Below, piece by piece: positions 35,848 through 44,741 of a stretch of 64,000 nucleotides of DNA; the first letter of the stretch is position 1; the number at the start of each line of letters is the position of its first letter. Origin of the DNA: AM-2324 sp042091035 (lineage in GTDB: Bacteria > Bacteroidota > Bacteroidia > Chitinophagales > Saprospiraceae); NCBI GenBank assembly GCA_042091035.1, contig JBELIG010000002.1:1-64000 (forward strand). Reading direction: 5' to 3'. The notes below the pieces were generated by a model. That model was given only the letters and a program-made list of their open reading frames with translations. It was not told the origin of the DNA and did no database searches. A program made the translations under genes and the position numbers.

Positions 35848-38800
35848 TTATAATCCGGTAGCATCAAACTGTCTGTTTGTACCGAACCATTTAATTACAC
35901 GCTCACCAAGGCCTTCCGCTTCTACATGGATCAAGTAAACACCACCCGCTACTGGAATATTCTGACTATTCTTCATATCCCATTCAACGTCTGGAGCATA
36001 TTGTGCAGACTGAAGTCCTCTGTTCGTTCCTGAAGGCGTAGTATATCTCTCAGCACGGTTAAATCTTTTAATAAATTTACCGTCCAATGAGTATATAGAT
36101 ACTACACAAGTTGCAGGAAGATTTGTAATCTTAATTGTATTGTTGAAGTTATTTGAATCGTAATTAGAGAATCCGTAGTAAGGATTAGGAACTACATTGA
36201 TCATATCTAACGCAGACTCAACCTCGTCTGATGTAAGGTCCGTAGACTCTTTACCTGCTATATCGAATTGGTAAGTTGGATTACCGTTACGAACTCCAGT
36301 TCCAGTCTCTACAGCGTAAGGACTTGTAACTCGTAACTTAACAGTTACGTCATTTGGTATAAGACCAGACTCTCCAGATCCAAGAGGATCTAAACGAGCT
36401 CCAGATTTAAGAATCGGGAATCCAGCCCACACTACATTTCTAATGTATGTCAAATAGAAAGTGTAAGCACTATTCGGAGTCAAGTTCTTAGCAGCATCAT
36501 AAAGTGCGTTACAGCCATCATATTCTGTATTAGTAACATAAATAAAGTGCTGCCCACCACAATAAAGATTTGCTTGCCCAAATTGAACACCCTGAAGTTC
36601 AAGTAATGTCTCATCCGATGGATTAAACATCATATCATTTGTATTTGTTCTTGAATCTTCATTTGCAAAATAAGGCTCAATAATCGGATCGCTGAATGAA
36701 GAGTTCTCTCCGAAGAAGATGTTTACACGTTTTCCTGTTTCAACATTAATCGCATAACCTGGGAACCATCCCTTACCAGTTGCTGCATCAGAAGTATCAG
36801 AATCCGCTTTTCCATCTCCATCACTATCATACTTACCAACAGATGTTGAAGCTCGAAGCATCATCTGTGCATGGTTATCAATAGATGGGAAGTTTGATGT
36901 CATTCCAGGGTTTGCTGTTTCTACAACGATACATCTTGACCACATACTCTTATCAGAGGTGAAAACAATATCAATATTGTTTAGGTTACCCATGATTTGA
37001 GGAAGGTTAAAGTTGTTGTTGAAGAAAGTACTTGCACCTACTTTAGTCCAACCTGGAGTCAAAACAGGTCCAGCAGCTGGATTTGTAGGATCAGTAGTAT
37101 AATCATTAGTTGCTAGAGGGAATGGCACGAAACCATCCGCCATAGAACCAAGCGTATTATTTGGATCAATATTAAACACGTTAGATCCTTCTTCAGGATT
37201 TACGTAATCAAACGTACTTGAAATAAAGGAAGCCTGAATTCCAAAATCTTCTTCATCTTTAACTACATCAAACCAATCTGCACCAGTAACATCAGAATAA
37301 ACAACTTCTGAACCAACTGCTCCGTCAGGGCTTGCTGAATTGAATAGATCCTCATCATTCTTTATAGCAATAGAGAATCCATATTGACCAAATACTTGTT
37401 CGTTTAGTAACTCAATTGAAGTTTCTGAAGCAATGATTTCACCAGTTCCAAGGTCTTCAAGTTCCCAAACTGCATCCTCATCTAATGAGTCATCATTTTG
37501 ATCTGAATCCTTAAACCTAAGCTCATAAGATCCATTTGTTACCTCTAGTGGATTGAAAATCTTCACAGCGATTGGACCGCCACCTTCTTTGTACGTAATC
37601 GAACCATCGAATTCACCATTTAGAATCTGATCTCTTGACTCATCAGAGATATCAAGGAAGTTAGATCCAACACCGACACCATCCAAACGTGTAACGATAG
37701 CACCATCACCGTAATTTGAATTAAGCGTCTGATCAACAATTGGTCTTGGAATTGCAGTAAATGGAGAACCACCTCTACGACCAATGATAAATGGACGACG
37801 TTGGCCTTCACCAAGATCTTCATTAAATTCTTCGTAGTTATTATATCCGTATGCTACAACTTTGTAGTAATACCTCGTATGATTGATCAAACGTGTATCA
37901 TTACCCGATTTAAATGCATCGTTAGTTACTTTAAATGTATGCTCAATACCTTTATTAGATCCTTCTACTTGTACAGTAGGGAACCAAACTTCATCCGTAG
38001 TTCCATCTGGATATTCAATAGCTTCACTACTCCAATTGTAAATTGTAGAGATTCCATTCTTAACATCCATCTGCAAAATCAAACGAGCTTTTTCAGGATC
38101 CTGAAGATCAGCTACATCATTTGGACTTGGAATTTGGTATACTAGGTATCCTTCAAACCTATATGCTGGATCAATACCAGGAATAACAGGAGCTGTTGGA
38201 TCATCCTCAGTATATGCCTCAAATGCATTGTTTGAAGTCAATTTGTCATTTGTAAGTATCATCACCAACTCTCTGTCAAGTTCCACAAGATCTACATCCG
38301 GTGCATCTGGACCATCAAGAATATCGAAACAACTATCAAAAAGTCCTTGAGCAAAATCATCCGCTTTAAAGAACCTGTTAAGATCTGGACAAGGGTAAGT
38401 CATGTCTGGTACCCAAACTACACCAACAATTAGTTCGTTAACAGCACCCGGAAGAAGTCTAAAAGGACCTGAAGCCTGAAGCTGACGTCTATCGTAATCA
38501 GAAGGAAGTGTTTCTGTACACATTGACCAACCTTCACCATTGTTTGGTTCATCAAAAAATACATAATCTACCTCTTCACCTCCAGTTTGGTATCCATCAC
38601 CACCAAACTGAATTGGGGTTCCGTCTCTCCATGAACCAGAAAGGTAGTTATAGTATTCAAAATCCTGAGATGGATCTGTAGTACCTACAGGAGGATCACC
38701 AACTCCACCGTTGTTGTAAACAGCGAATGAAGACATTCCTAATTCTTCCTCACCGATAATATTATCTTCGGCATCAAAAATAGGCTTTAAAGGTCCTCTG

Positions 38801-39858
38801 AAATAGTCAATCCCAATCATCGGAACCTCATTACCGTAAGTTGGTACACCTTGCAGACATGTAATACCATTAGTACCATCTTCTTCATCTGCATTATAAG
38901 CATACCCAAGAGAACGAACTGTATCACAGCCAATATAATCATCCGTATAACAACCTAGATCTATATCTGCCCACATTGCAAAGTAGGTAGAATCAATCTC
39001 ATCAATTGCACGGTTAATTAAACGATAAGCTTGGAAAGTCATGTCATTTACCTGGTCATTTGTACCATAAGCAAAAGACTGAACTTGAATTTCCATCTGA
39101 ATAGCATCACCTTGAGATTCTGAGTGAATACCACCGTTATCGTTATAAATCCAGTAGATCATCTGATCTGGATATTGAGGCTCTTCACAACCTCTTACAC
39201 GGATTACAGGATAGTCTCCGTTCAGAGGTTCATATGAACCATCCGCATCTGCATCATAAAAGTATGCAAGTCCCTGCTCATTGTCAGGAAGCGCAAAACC
39301 ATAGTATGAAGCGAAGTACTGATTACCTTTTGCAGGCCAGTATTTTACACCGAAAGGAATTTGATCTTGCTCATAAGTGCCACCATTTACAGCTTCTGCA
39401 AGAAGAGCAATATGATCATCTATCTCTGAAGCATATACCTCAAAGAATCTATCCCAATCTTCACATCTTTCCTTCTCAGTAGTACCATCTGCATCGTTCA
39501 ATGGACCATTATAAAAATCCGTATTACCTTGAGAAGATCCATAAGTCTGAGCGGCAAGCTTAAGATTACCACCTGAATCAAATCCTCCTAGCCATACACC
39601 ACCTGCAAATACCGAAGATACTTCGATCTCACCTGCAGCAACAGCTGGTACTACGTATTTTCCATCACCAGAGCCATCCCACCAGTTATCACCACCGGTT
39701 CTTAGACGAGCTCTTACATTATTAACTTTACCCTGAGTCAGACGATTAACCCCCTGATCTATCTGGGCTTTAGGCTTCAGACATTCTTCTTGAGCCTGCA
39801 TTCCAACAAGGAACGAGAACATCAAAAGTGCTGATAACCAATATTTATGTTTCATCAT
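35848..39858 (-). CDS. Very large T9SS-sorted exoprotein (type A-like C-terminal domain)
   Basis: A 1336-residue secreted protein. A signal peptide ('FLVGMQAQ') leads into 'NNVRARLRTGGDNWWDGSGD' and a long region of tryptophan- and aspartate-rich beta structure with calcium-type loops ('YDADADGSYEPLNGDYP', 'KYDSDGDGKADSD'). The last 90 residues are a T9SS sorting domain: 'VVPNPYYGFSNYDSNNF', 'CVVSIYSLDGKFIKRFNR', then 'PVAGGVYLIHVEAEG' and a closing 'RVIKWFG'. No enzyme motif was recognised. It starts 20 bp after the TonB receptor and is followed by the PorV-like gene. The ATG at 39858 is preferred over a TTG two codons earlier; 39855 is equally possible. Confidence 0.82.
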   Translation of the reverse strand: MMKHKYWLSALLMFSFLVGMQAQEECLKPKAQIDQGVNRLTQGKVNNVRARLRTGGDNWWDGSGDGKYVVPAVAAGEIEVSSVFAGGVWLGGFDSGGNLKLAAQTYGSSQGNTDFYNGPLNDADGTTEKERCEDWDRFFEVYASEIDDHIALLAEAVNGGTYEQDQIPFGVKYWPAKGNQYFASYYGFALPDNEQGLAYFYDADADGSYEPLNGDYPVIRVRGCEEPQYPDQMIYWIYNDNGGIHSESQGDAIQMEIQVQSFAYGTNDQVNDMTFQAYRLINRAIDEIDSTYFAMWADIDLGCYTDDYIGCDTVRSLGYAYNADEEDGTNGITCLQGVPTYGNEVPMIGIDYFRGPLKPIFDAEDNIIGEEELGMSSFAVYNNGGVGDPPVGTTDPSQDFEYYNYLSGSWRDGTPIQFGGDGYQTGGEEVDYVFFDEPNNGEGWSMCTETLPSDYDRRQLQASGPFRLLPGAVNELIVGVVWVPDMTYPCPDLNRFFKADDFAQGLFDSCFDILDGPDAPDVDLVELDRELVMILTNDKLTSNNAFEAYTEDDPTAPVIPGIDPAYRFEGYLVYQIPSPNDVADLQDPEKARLILQMDVKNGISTIYNWSSEAIEYPDGTTDEVWFPTVQVEGSNKGIEHTFKVTNDAFKSGNDTRLINHTRYYYKVVAYGYNNYEEFNEDLGEGQRRPFIIGRRGGSPFTAIPRPIVDQTLNSNYGDGAIVTRLDGVGVGSNFLDISDESRDQILNGEFDGSITYKEGGGPIAVKIFNPLEVTNGSYELRFKDSDQNDDSLDEDAVWELEDLGTGEIIASETSIELLNEQVFGQYGFSIAIKNDEDLFNSASPDGAVGSEVVYSDVTGADWFDVVKDEEDFGIQASFISSTFDYVNPEEGSNVFNIDPNNTLGSMADGFVPFPLATNDYTTDPTNPAAGPVLTPGWTKVGASTFFNNNFNLPQIMGNLNNIDIVFTSDKSMWSRCIVVETANPGMTSNFPSIDNHAQMMLRASTSVGKYDSDGDGKADSDTSDAATGKGWFPGYAINVETGKRVNIFFGENSSFSDPIIEPYFANEDSRTNTNDMMFNPSDETLLELQGVQFGQANLYCGGQHFIYVTNTEYDGCNALYDAAKNLTPNSAYTFYLTYIRNVVWAGFPILKSGARLDPLGSGESGLIPNDVTVKLRVTSPYAVETGTGVRNGNPTYQFDIAGKESTDLTSDEVESALDMINVVPNPYYGFSNYDSNNFNNTIKITNLPATCVVSIYSLDGKFIKRFNRAERYTTPSGTNRGLQSAQYAPDVEWDMKNSQNIPVAGGVYLIHVEAEGLGERVIKWFGTNRQFDATGL

Positions 39859-39877
39859 TTTCAATTTATTTTGTCAA

Positions 39878-42800
39878 TTAGAATGAGAAAACTGTTCCTA
39901 AATAGAATCTTCTCGGCTGTGTAAAGAAGTCAGGATTCAACATACGCCAATTGTATGCAGAAATATAACTTGTTTCAGATAGTGTTGGATCATTTCCAAT
40001 TGCAGTCAATGCAGACTGACCATTAGCAGATGCCAAATAACCATCATCATCCGCCACACCTGTAGCCGTAAAGACATTTAGTACATTTCTTCTGTTCAAG
40101 ATATTTGATACCCTTAGGTAAACCTGGAAGTTCAGGCTTGAACCATTTTCCCTAGCAATAGAGAAATTCTTCATCAATCTTGAATCCAATTGGAATGTCC
40201 AAGGTTTTCTTGCACCATTAATAGATCCAAGTGTAAAGTCTCCACCAAATTGAGTTGGCTGAAGTTTCTTCGTATAAGGACGACCTGATACTGCATTCAT
40301 CTGAACATTCAGACCTGCATTAGCAAAGATGTCTCTTCCGAATAATACTGGACCATTATATTTCTTTCCTTCTCCGTAAGAGTAGTCTAGATTCAAACCG
40401 AATCTGTGACGCTCATCAAAGTTAAGTGGATATAGTGAACGCTGAACTCCTCTAAAGTCTAGACCACGAGTCGAGTTAGCATCTGAACCAGTACCATCAG
40501 CAAACTGAAGGGTATATGATAACTGCATTTGAATATTCTTCGTACGACGAAGGTCATAATAGAATGTAAAACCTTTGGTAGTACCAAAGTCAAGGTTATC
40601 ATAGGTTGTATATTGGCCAAGGATAGCAACCTGAGTCAATTGTCTTGACTGGATCATATCTCTTAGCTCCTTGTAGTAAGCTGAAAGTTTGATTGATGAA
40701 CGATCATTAAGTTTCTGTTGGAAACCAATTTCGTAATCAATCGTACGCTCTGGCCTAAGATTTGGATTGTTCTTTAGTGTTCCTCCTTCGTAGAATAGGT
40801 AATAATCCAATGGAGTAAATACGCTATTTGAAGCTGGACGCTGAACCATCACATCATAGTGTGCATAGAAGTTTGCAACATCTGAAATCGCAAATGAAAA
40901 TGCAAGACGAGGTGAGAAATTCACCTGTGGTACATAGTCAACAAATGAAGTCGATGGATCGAATTCAGGAGAGTTGATCGATACGTCAGGATTAACATAC
41001 ATTGGCTGTACAGTCTGACCACCGAAAATTTGAGGTCCTGTGCTCTCTGTACCACCTGATGTATACCAAGCATCACCATTTCTATATGCTACAACTTGTG
41101 GTTGCTCTATATTGGTTACATATACCTTAGAATCATCACCTACAGTAGATGGAGCTTCACCTCCAAATTGTGCATGATAATCAGCAGCAGAATAAACATC
41201 TTCTAAGACATACAGATCTTTAGCCACCTTCGTGTTTGCATCGAAACGATCCATACGAAGACCAAAACTAAAGTAGATATCGTCGATATTAAATTTATCT
41301 TCTACATAGAAAGCAAAGTAGTTCGGTGTAAATGCAGGAACATCAAATGTTCTCAGACCATTCTCATCTGTATTTGTGAAGAAGTCATCAAAAGTTGAGT
41401 TCTTCTTCTCACCTGTATAAGAATAACCATAATAATTCAAGATATTCTCAGTAGTAAGCTCTGAGGAAGAGAACATGTCTAATGACAATTGATCTGGACT
41501 AAATCCATGTACATTTACGAAATCACTTAATGGAATTCCGAATGACTCACGAATCTCTCTATAAAATGAGTTACCCAATAAATCAACTGTTGCTTTACCG
41601 TAAATAGGGATAAGCTCACCCGTTTGTTCAACGAGAGAATCTCCAACGATCATTGATGTATCTACACCTATGATGTTACGATTTACTTGTTGTTCAGCAA
41701 TACGCCAAAGAGCGGTAGGATCTAAATCCCATCTTCTTGAAGTACGTTGCTCATACATAGCACCAAATTTGATGTTATGTCTGTTTGCAGAATTTTTTCT
41801 TGGAACAATCTCGAAAGATACATTCGCTTGAGCAGTTATACGATCACTCTCTGTTTTAGTGTAATTATTGTAAACAGCACCTGCATTGGTATGAAGACCA
41901 TTGAAGATTTCTGTAAGTGTATTACTCTGGAAACCATTTCTGATCAAATATGCAGACTCGATAGATCCTTCTGGAATGTCTGCGTTATAATTTTCCAATA
42001 CTGGATTAATTCCAGCTGGTGCATACCCTGTAAGCGTCTGAGAGAAACCTCTATGCTCTAGGAAGAATGGATAGTCCGCTGGATTTTCTCTATCAAATGG
42101 AAGACCTAGCGCATTATCAAAACTATAGTCAAAACGTCCAACATATCCGTAATCAAAGAATCTGTCTTCATGTCTTGAGTCATAAGTATATCTGTTAGAA
42201 CGCTCAAAACCACCCTGAAGGATGTAAGTAATATTTTGAACAGCACTTTTTGTCTCTCCCTCTCCTGCAGATGTATAATCAGTCTTTCCAAGACGGTGTC
42301 TCAACCTAAAGTTTGCACGGTAATTTTGGAAATCAGAATAAGGGTTGTTGTGCGAGTTAAAAAGAATCCAACGACTATTACCATTATCATTTGATCCTGG
42401 TAGGAATCTTTCTTTGTTCTTTCTGAATGAACCTGACGCAGTAACGTCAATACCCTTTGAAACCTGCCAATCCAATTTTGCAGTGTAGAACATATCCTCT
42501 ATTTCTGAATTAGGATTGTAATCCAATGCTTCGACTTCTTGGTCAGTCATTGTATTAGCAGTAGGACGAAGAATTCCTCCAATATTATCAACTGGATTTG
42601 CCTCAATCTCAGCAATTTTTGCGTCCGTTGCTTTGTAATAAACTCCCTGAGGAGGATTATTATCATCTTCATATCTATATTGACCCGAAATACGGAAACC
42701 AAGTATAGATTTATCATTCTTTTTGATAATTGGACCAGCTATACTTGCAGCAGCAAGGTTATAGTTATAATTATCAAAAGGAGAAGTTGTCTCTAAATCC

Positions 42801-43492
42801 ACACTACCAGAATAATTACTCTGAGGTCCTTTTGTGATGATCGAGATGATACCACCTGTTACATCACCGTACTGAGCGGAAATACCACCAGTCAATACCT
42901 GAATCTGCTCATACTCCGATTGCGGAGGTAATGAACCACTCACGCGAATACCATCCACGTAATAATCGGTTGCATTAGAACGAGATCCCTTTACGTTGAC
43001 ATCACCATCAACAGATGCAACACCCGCTACAGTAGATACAATACTTCCAATGGATTTACCAGGAAGATTTGCAATCTCTTCAGCTGTTACCGTCTTACCT
43101 CCAGTTGTATTATCAACTTCGATTAGTGGCACTTTGTAGCCCACCACAACGAATTCGTCCATTATTTCTGAATCCGGGACAAGGGTTACATCAAGTTTAA
43201 CAATTCTGTTTACATAAAGAACTACTCCCGTTGTTCTTGATGATGCAAAACCTACATAGGAAACCTCCACATCGTAAGTTCCGGGATCAAGATTGGGAAT
43301 AGAATAATTCCCGTCAAAATCAGTCACGCCCCCAGTAATCTGGACACCGCCTCTTTTGACTAATACCGTAGCGCCGATAGCGCCTAACCCTGATTCATTC
43401 TCTGTCACCTTTCCCTGAAGGGTACCCTGGGCAGAAGCTCCAAAGGATCCTAGGAGAAGAAAAGACAGGGTTATGAGTAAATAACGTACCAT
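39878..43492 (-). CDS. TonB-dependent receptor with carboxypeptidase-regulatory-like N-terminus
   Basis: A 1204-residue outer-membrane receptor. A signal peptide ('GSFGASAQG') is followed by a CarboxypepD_reg-like domain ('GTYDVEVSYVGFASSRTTGV'), a plug with 'DVNVKGSRSNATDYYVDGIR' and 'IQVLTGGISAQYGDVTGGII', and a 22-strand type barrel ending in 'RRFYLGTVFSF' with its terminal Phe. It has no SusD partner, so it is not a typical SusC glycan importer. Instead it heads a set with a T9SS-sorted exoprotein and a PorV-like barrel. Whether it imports a ligand, or serves as a surface platform for the exoprotein, cannot be told from sequence. Confidence 0.88.
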   Translation of the reverse strand: MVRYLLITLSFLLLGSFGASAQGTLQGKVTENESGLGAIGATVLVKRGGVQITGGVTDFDGNYSIPNLDPGTYDVEVSYVGFASSRTTGVVLYVNRIVKLDVTLVPDSEIMDEFVVVGYKVPLIEVDNTTGGKTVTAEEIANLPGKSIGSIVSTVAGVASVDGDVNVKGSRSNATDYYVDGIRVSGSLPPQSEYEQIQVLTGGISAQYGDVTGGIISIITKGPQSNYSGSVDLETTSPFDNYNYNLAAASIAGPIIKKNDKSILGFRISGQYRYEDDNNPPQGVYYKATDAKIAEIEANPVDNIGGILRPTANTMTDQEVEALDYNPNSEIEDMFYTAKLDWQVSKGIDVTASGSFRKNKERFLPGSNDNGNSRWILFNSHNNPYSDFQNYRANFRLRHRLGKTDYTSAGEGETKSAVQNITYILQGGFERSNRYTYDSRHEDRFFDYGYVGRFDYSFDNALGLPFDRENPADYPFFLEHRGFSQTLTGYAPAGINPVLENYNADIPEGSIESAYLIRNGFQSNTLTEIFNGLHTNAGAVYNNYTKTESDRITAQANVSFEIVPRKNSANRHNIKFGAMYEQRTSRRWDLDPTALWRIAEQQVNRNIIGVDTSMIVGDSLVEQTGELIPIYGKATVDLLGNSFYREIRESFGIPLSDFVNVHGFSPDQLSLDMFSSSELTTENILNYYGYSYTGEKKNSTFDDFFTNTDENGLRTFDVPAFTPNYFAFYVEDKFNIDDIYFSFGLRMDRFDANTKVAKDLYVLEDVYSAADYHAQFGGEAPSTVGDDSKVYVTNIEQPQVVAYRNGDAWYTSGGTESTGPQIFGGQTVQPMYVNPDVSINSPEFDPSTSFVDYVPQVNFSPRLAFSFAISDVANFYAHYDVMVQRPASNSVFTPLDYYLFYEGGTLKNNPNLRPERTIDYEIGFQQKLNDRSSIKLSAYYKELRDMIQSRQLTQVAILGQYTTYDNLDFGTTKGFTFYYDLRRTKNIQMQLSYTLQFADGTGSDANSTRGLDFRGVQRSLYPLNFDERHRFGLNLDYSYGEGKKYNGPVLFGRDIFANAGLNVQMNAVSGRPYTKKLQPTQFGGDFTLGSINGARKPWTFQLDSRLMKNFSIARENGSSLNFQVYLRVSNILNRRNVLNVFTATGVADDDGYLASANGQSALTAIGNDPTLSETSYISAYNWRMLNPDFFTQPRRFYLGTVFSF

Positions 43493-43908
43493 ACAGTCTT
43501 TTTTAATTAGTTACAATAATCTAATTCGAGTTTTTTTATTCACACAATATTAACCAAATGCCTCCGCTTTACAAAGAATATTAAGGTCTTGGAAGAAAGT
43601 TATGCTCAAAAAAATCTTTCGGATATAATGTCTTTTTTGATATATTATCTCGACAATACTCCTATAAACCAATTGCAAAATAGGTCTTAAGGGTTAAAAT
43701 AATAAACTTAATCCATCTAAAATCAAGGCTTCTAAATAAACTAAAAACAACACATACAGCTATTTAACAATGATTTAAGCAAAAAAATACACACAAAACC
43801 GGATAGATTTTATTGAAGATTAATTAATAGGATGCACAAATACCTTATCCATTTATTACCTTGCTACTCAAATTTATCACGTGCCGTGACACTAACAAAT
43901 AGAATCCA
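43493..43908. other. 416-bp intergenic stretch without a recognisable gene
   Basis: AT-rich DNA between the divergent TonB receptor and a lipoprotein gene. No convincing frame, tRNA-like fold, strong inverted repeat or full TTTG/TAnnTTTG promoter was found on either strand. It probably holds both divergent promoters. Confidence 0.6.
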
Positions 43909-44592
43909 ATGAGGTCATCTTTTTACATTTCAATTGCAATTTCATTATTATCCTTAGGTTTTCTCTTGTCTTGTAATGAGGAGGATACAGATACTCAAGA
44001 GGTCCTTAGTGGAAATTTCTATGTTAGATACCTTGAAAAAGGAAGTGTCGAACGAATAGAGGCGCACCTTTTTCTTGTGGATACCTCCAAAAACAAAACT
44101 CCTTTTGTATTGTCCGACGGTATTAAACAAGGAAAAGATAAAATGAACAGCAAATGGATCTCCGACAAACTACACAGATACCAAATTGAACAGGAAAGGT
44201 CATTTAGAAATTTTGTAGAATTTGAATTCAAAGACCTTAGTGGTACAAGTTTAAAGAATACTATTAAGATGTCTGGCATAAAAAGCTACACGCTTGATGA
44301 GCAAGTCAGCCTCAAAGATGGTTTTGAGCTGGATTTTTCTAAAGAACAACTACAAAGCAATGAAAAAATAAATATTCTTTTTAACAATGAAAAAGGAGAG
44401 ACTAAAGTCATTAGTATAATCGGCCCACAAGATTCACTCTTACAAGTTGATCTTGTAAAACAAGGTTTGTCTGAAGGAAAATGGACGTACTATTTTGTAA
44501 AAAGAAGTGAATCAATTCAAGAAGGACCGAATATTTTATTGCATAATGCCTACGAATTCTACAGCACTGATAAACAAACTATTATAAATTAA
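43909..44592 (+). CDS. Unknown lipoprotein
   Basis: A 227-residue protein that I do not recognise. The hydrophobic leader ends in a lipobox ('LGFLLSC', Cys22), and the mature part is mostly beta structure with charged loops ('GNFYVRYLEKGSVERIEAHL', 'GLSEGKWTYYFVKRSES'), compatible with an envelope lipoprotein. There are no further cysteines or catalytic motifs. It is monocistronic; carB begins 149 bp later with its own promoter-like boxes. It diverges from the TonB receptor across a long intergenic region. Confidence 0.75.
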   Translation: MRSSFYISIAISLLSLGFLLSCNEEDTDTQEVLSGNFYVRYLEKGSVERIEAHLFLVDTSKNKTPFVLSDGIKQGKDKMNSKWISDKLHRYQIEQERSFRNFVEFEFKDLSGTSLKNTIKMSGIKSYTLDEQVSLKDGFELDFSKEQLQSNEKINILFNNEKGETKVISIIGPQDSLLQVDLVKQGLSEGKWTYYFVKRSESIQEGPNILLHNAYEFYSTDKQTIIN

Positions 44593-44662
44593 AGACTCCA
44601 ATGAATCTTTATTTCCTATGAAAAAGGAACGATTTAAAAGTTTTTCACTTTAATTCAGTAGT

Positions 44663-44709
44663 TATATTTGCTGAAGATTAGGAAATTAAGCCAACAACAA
44701 ATATTTTTG
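44663..44709 (+). promoter_or_regulatory. Two TAnnTTTG boxes upstream of carB
   Basis: TATATTTG (44663-44670) and TATTTTTG (44702-44709) both match the Bacteroidota -7 element exactly. Neither has a clear TTTG at the ideal -33 distance, so this is a candidate promoter region only. The predicted leaders would be about 65 or 27 bases. Confidence 0.4.
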
Positions 44710-44741
44710 CGAAAATTTATTCTTAGCTAAGCTCTTAAAAA

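Noticed and set aside
37801..39482. Plus-strand frames inside the T9SS exoprotein gene
   Set aside because: Antisense to a conserved gene with no signal, promoter or family support.
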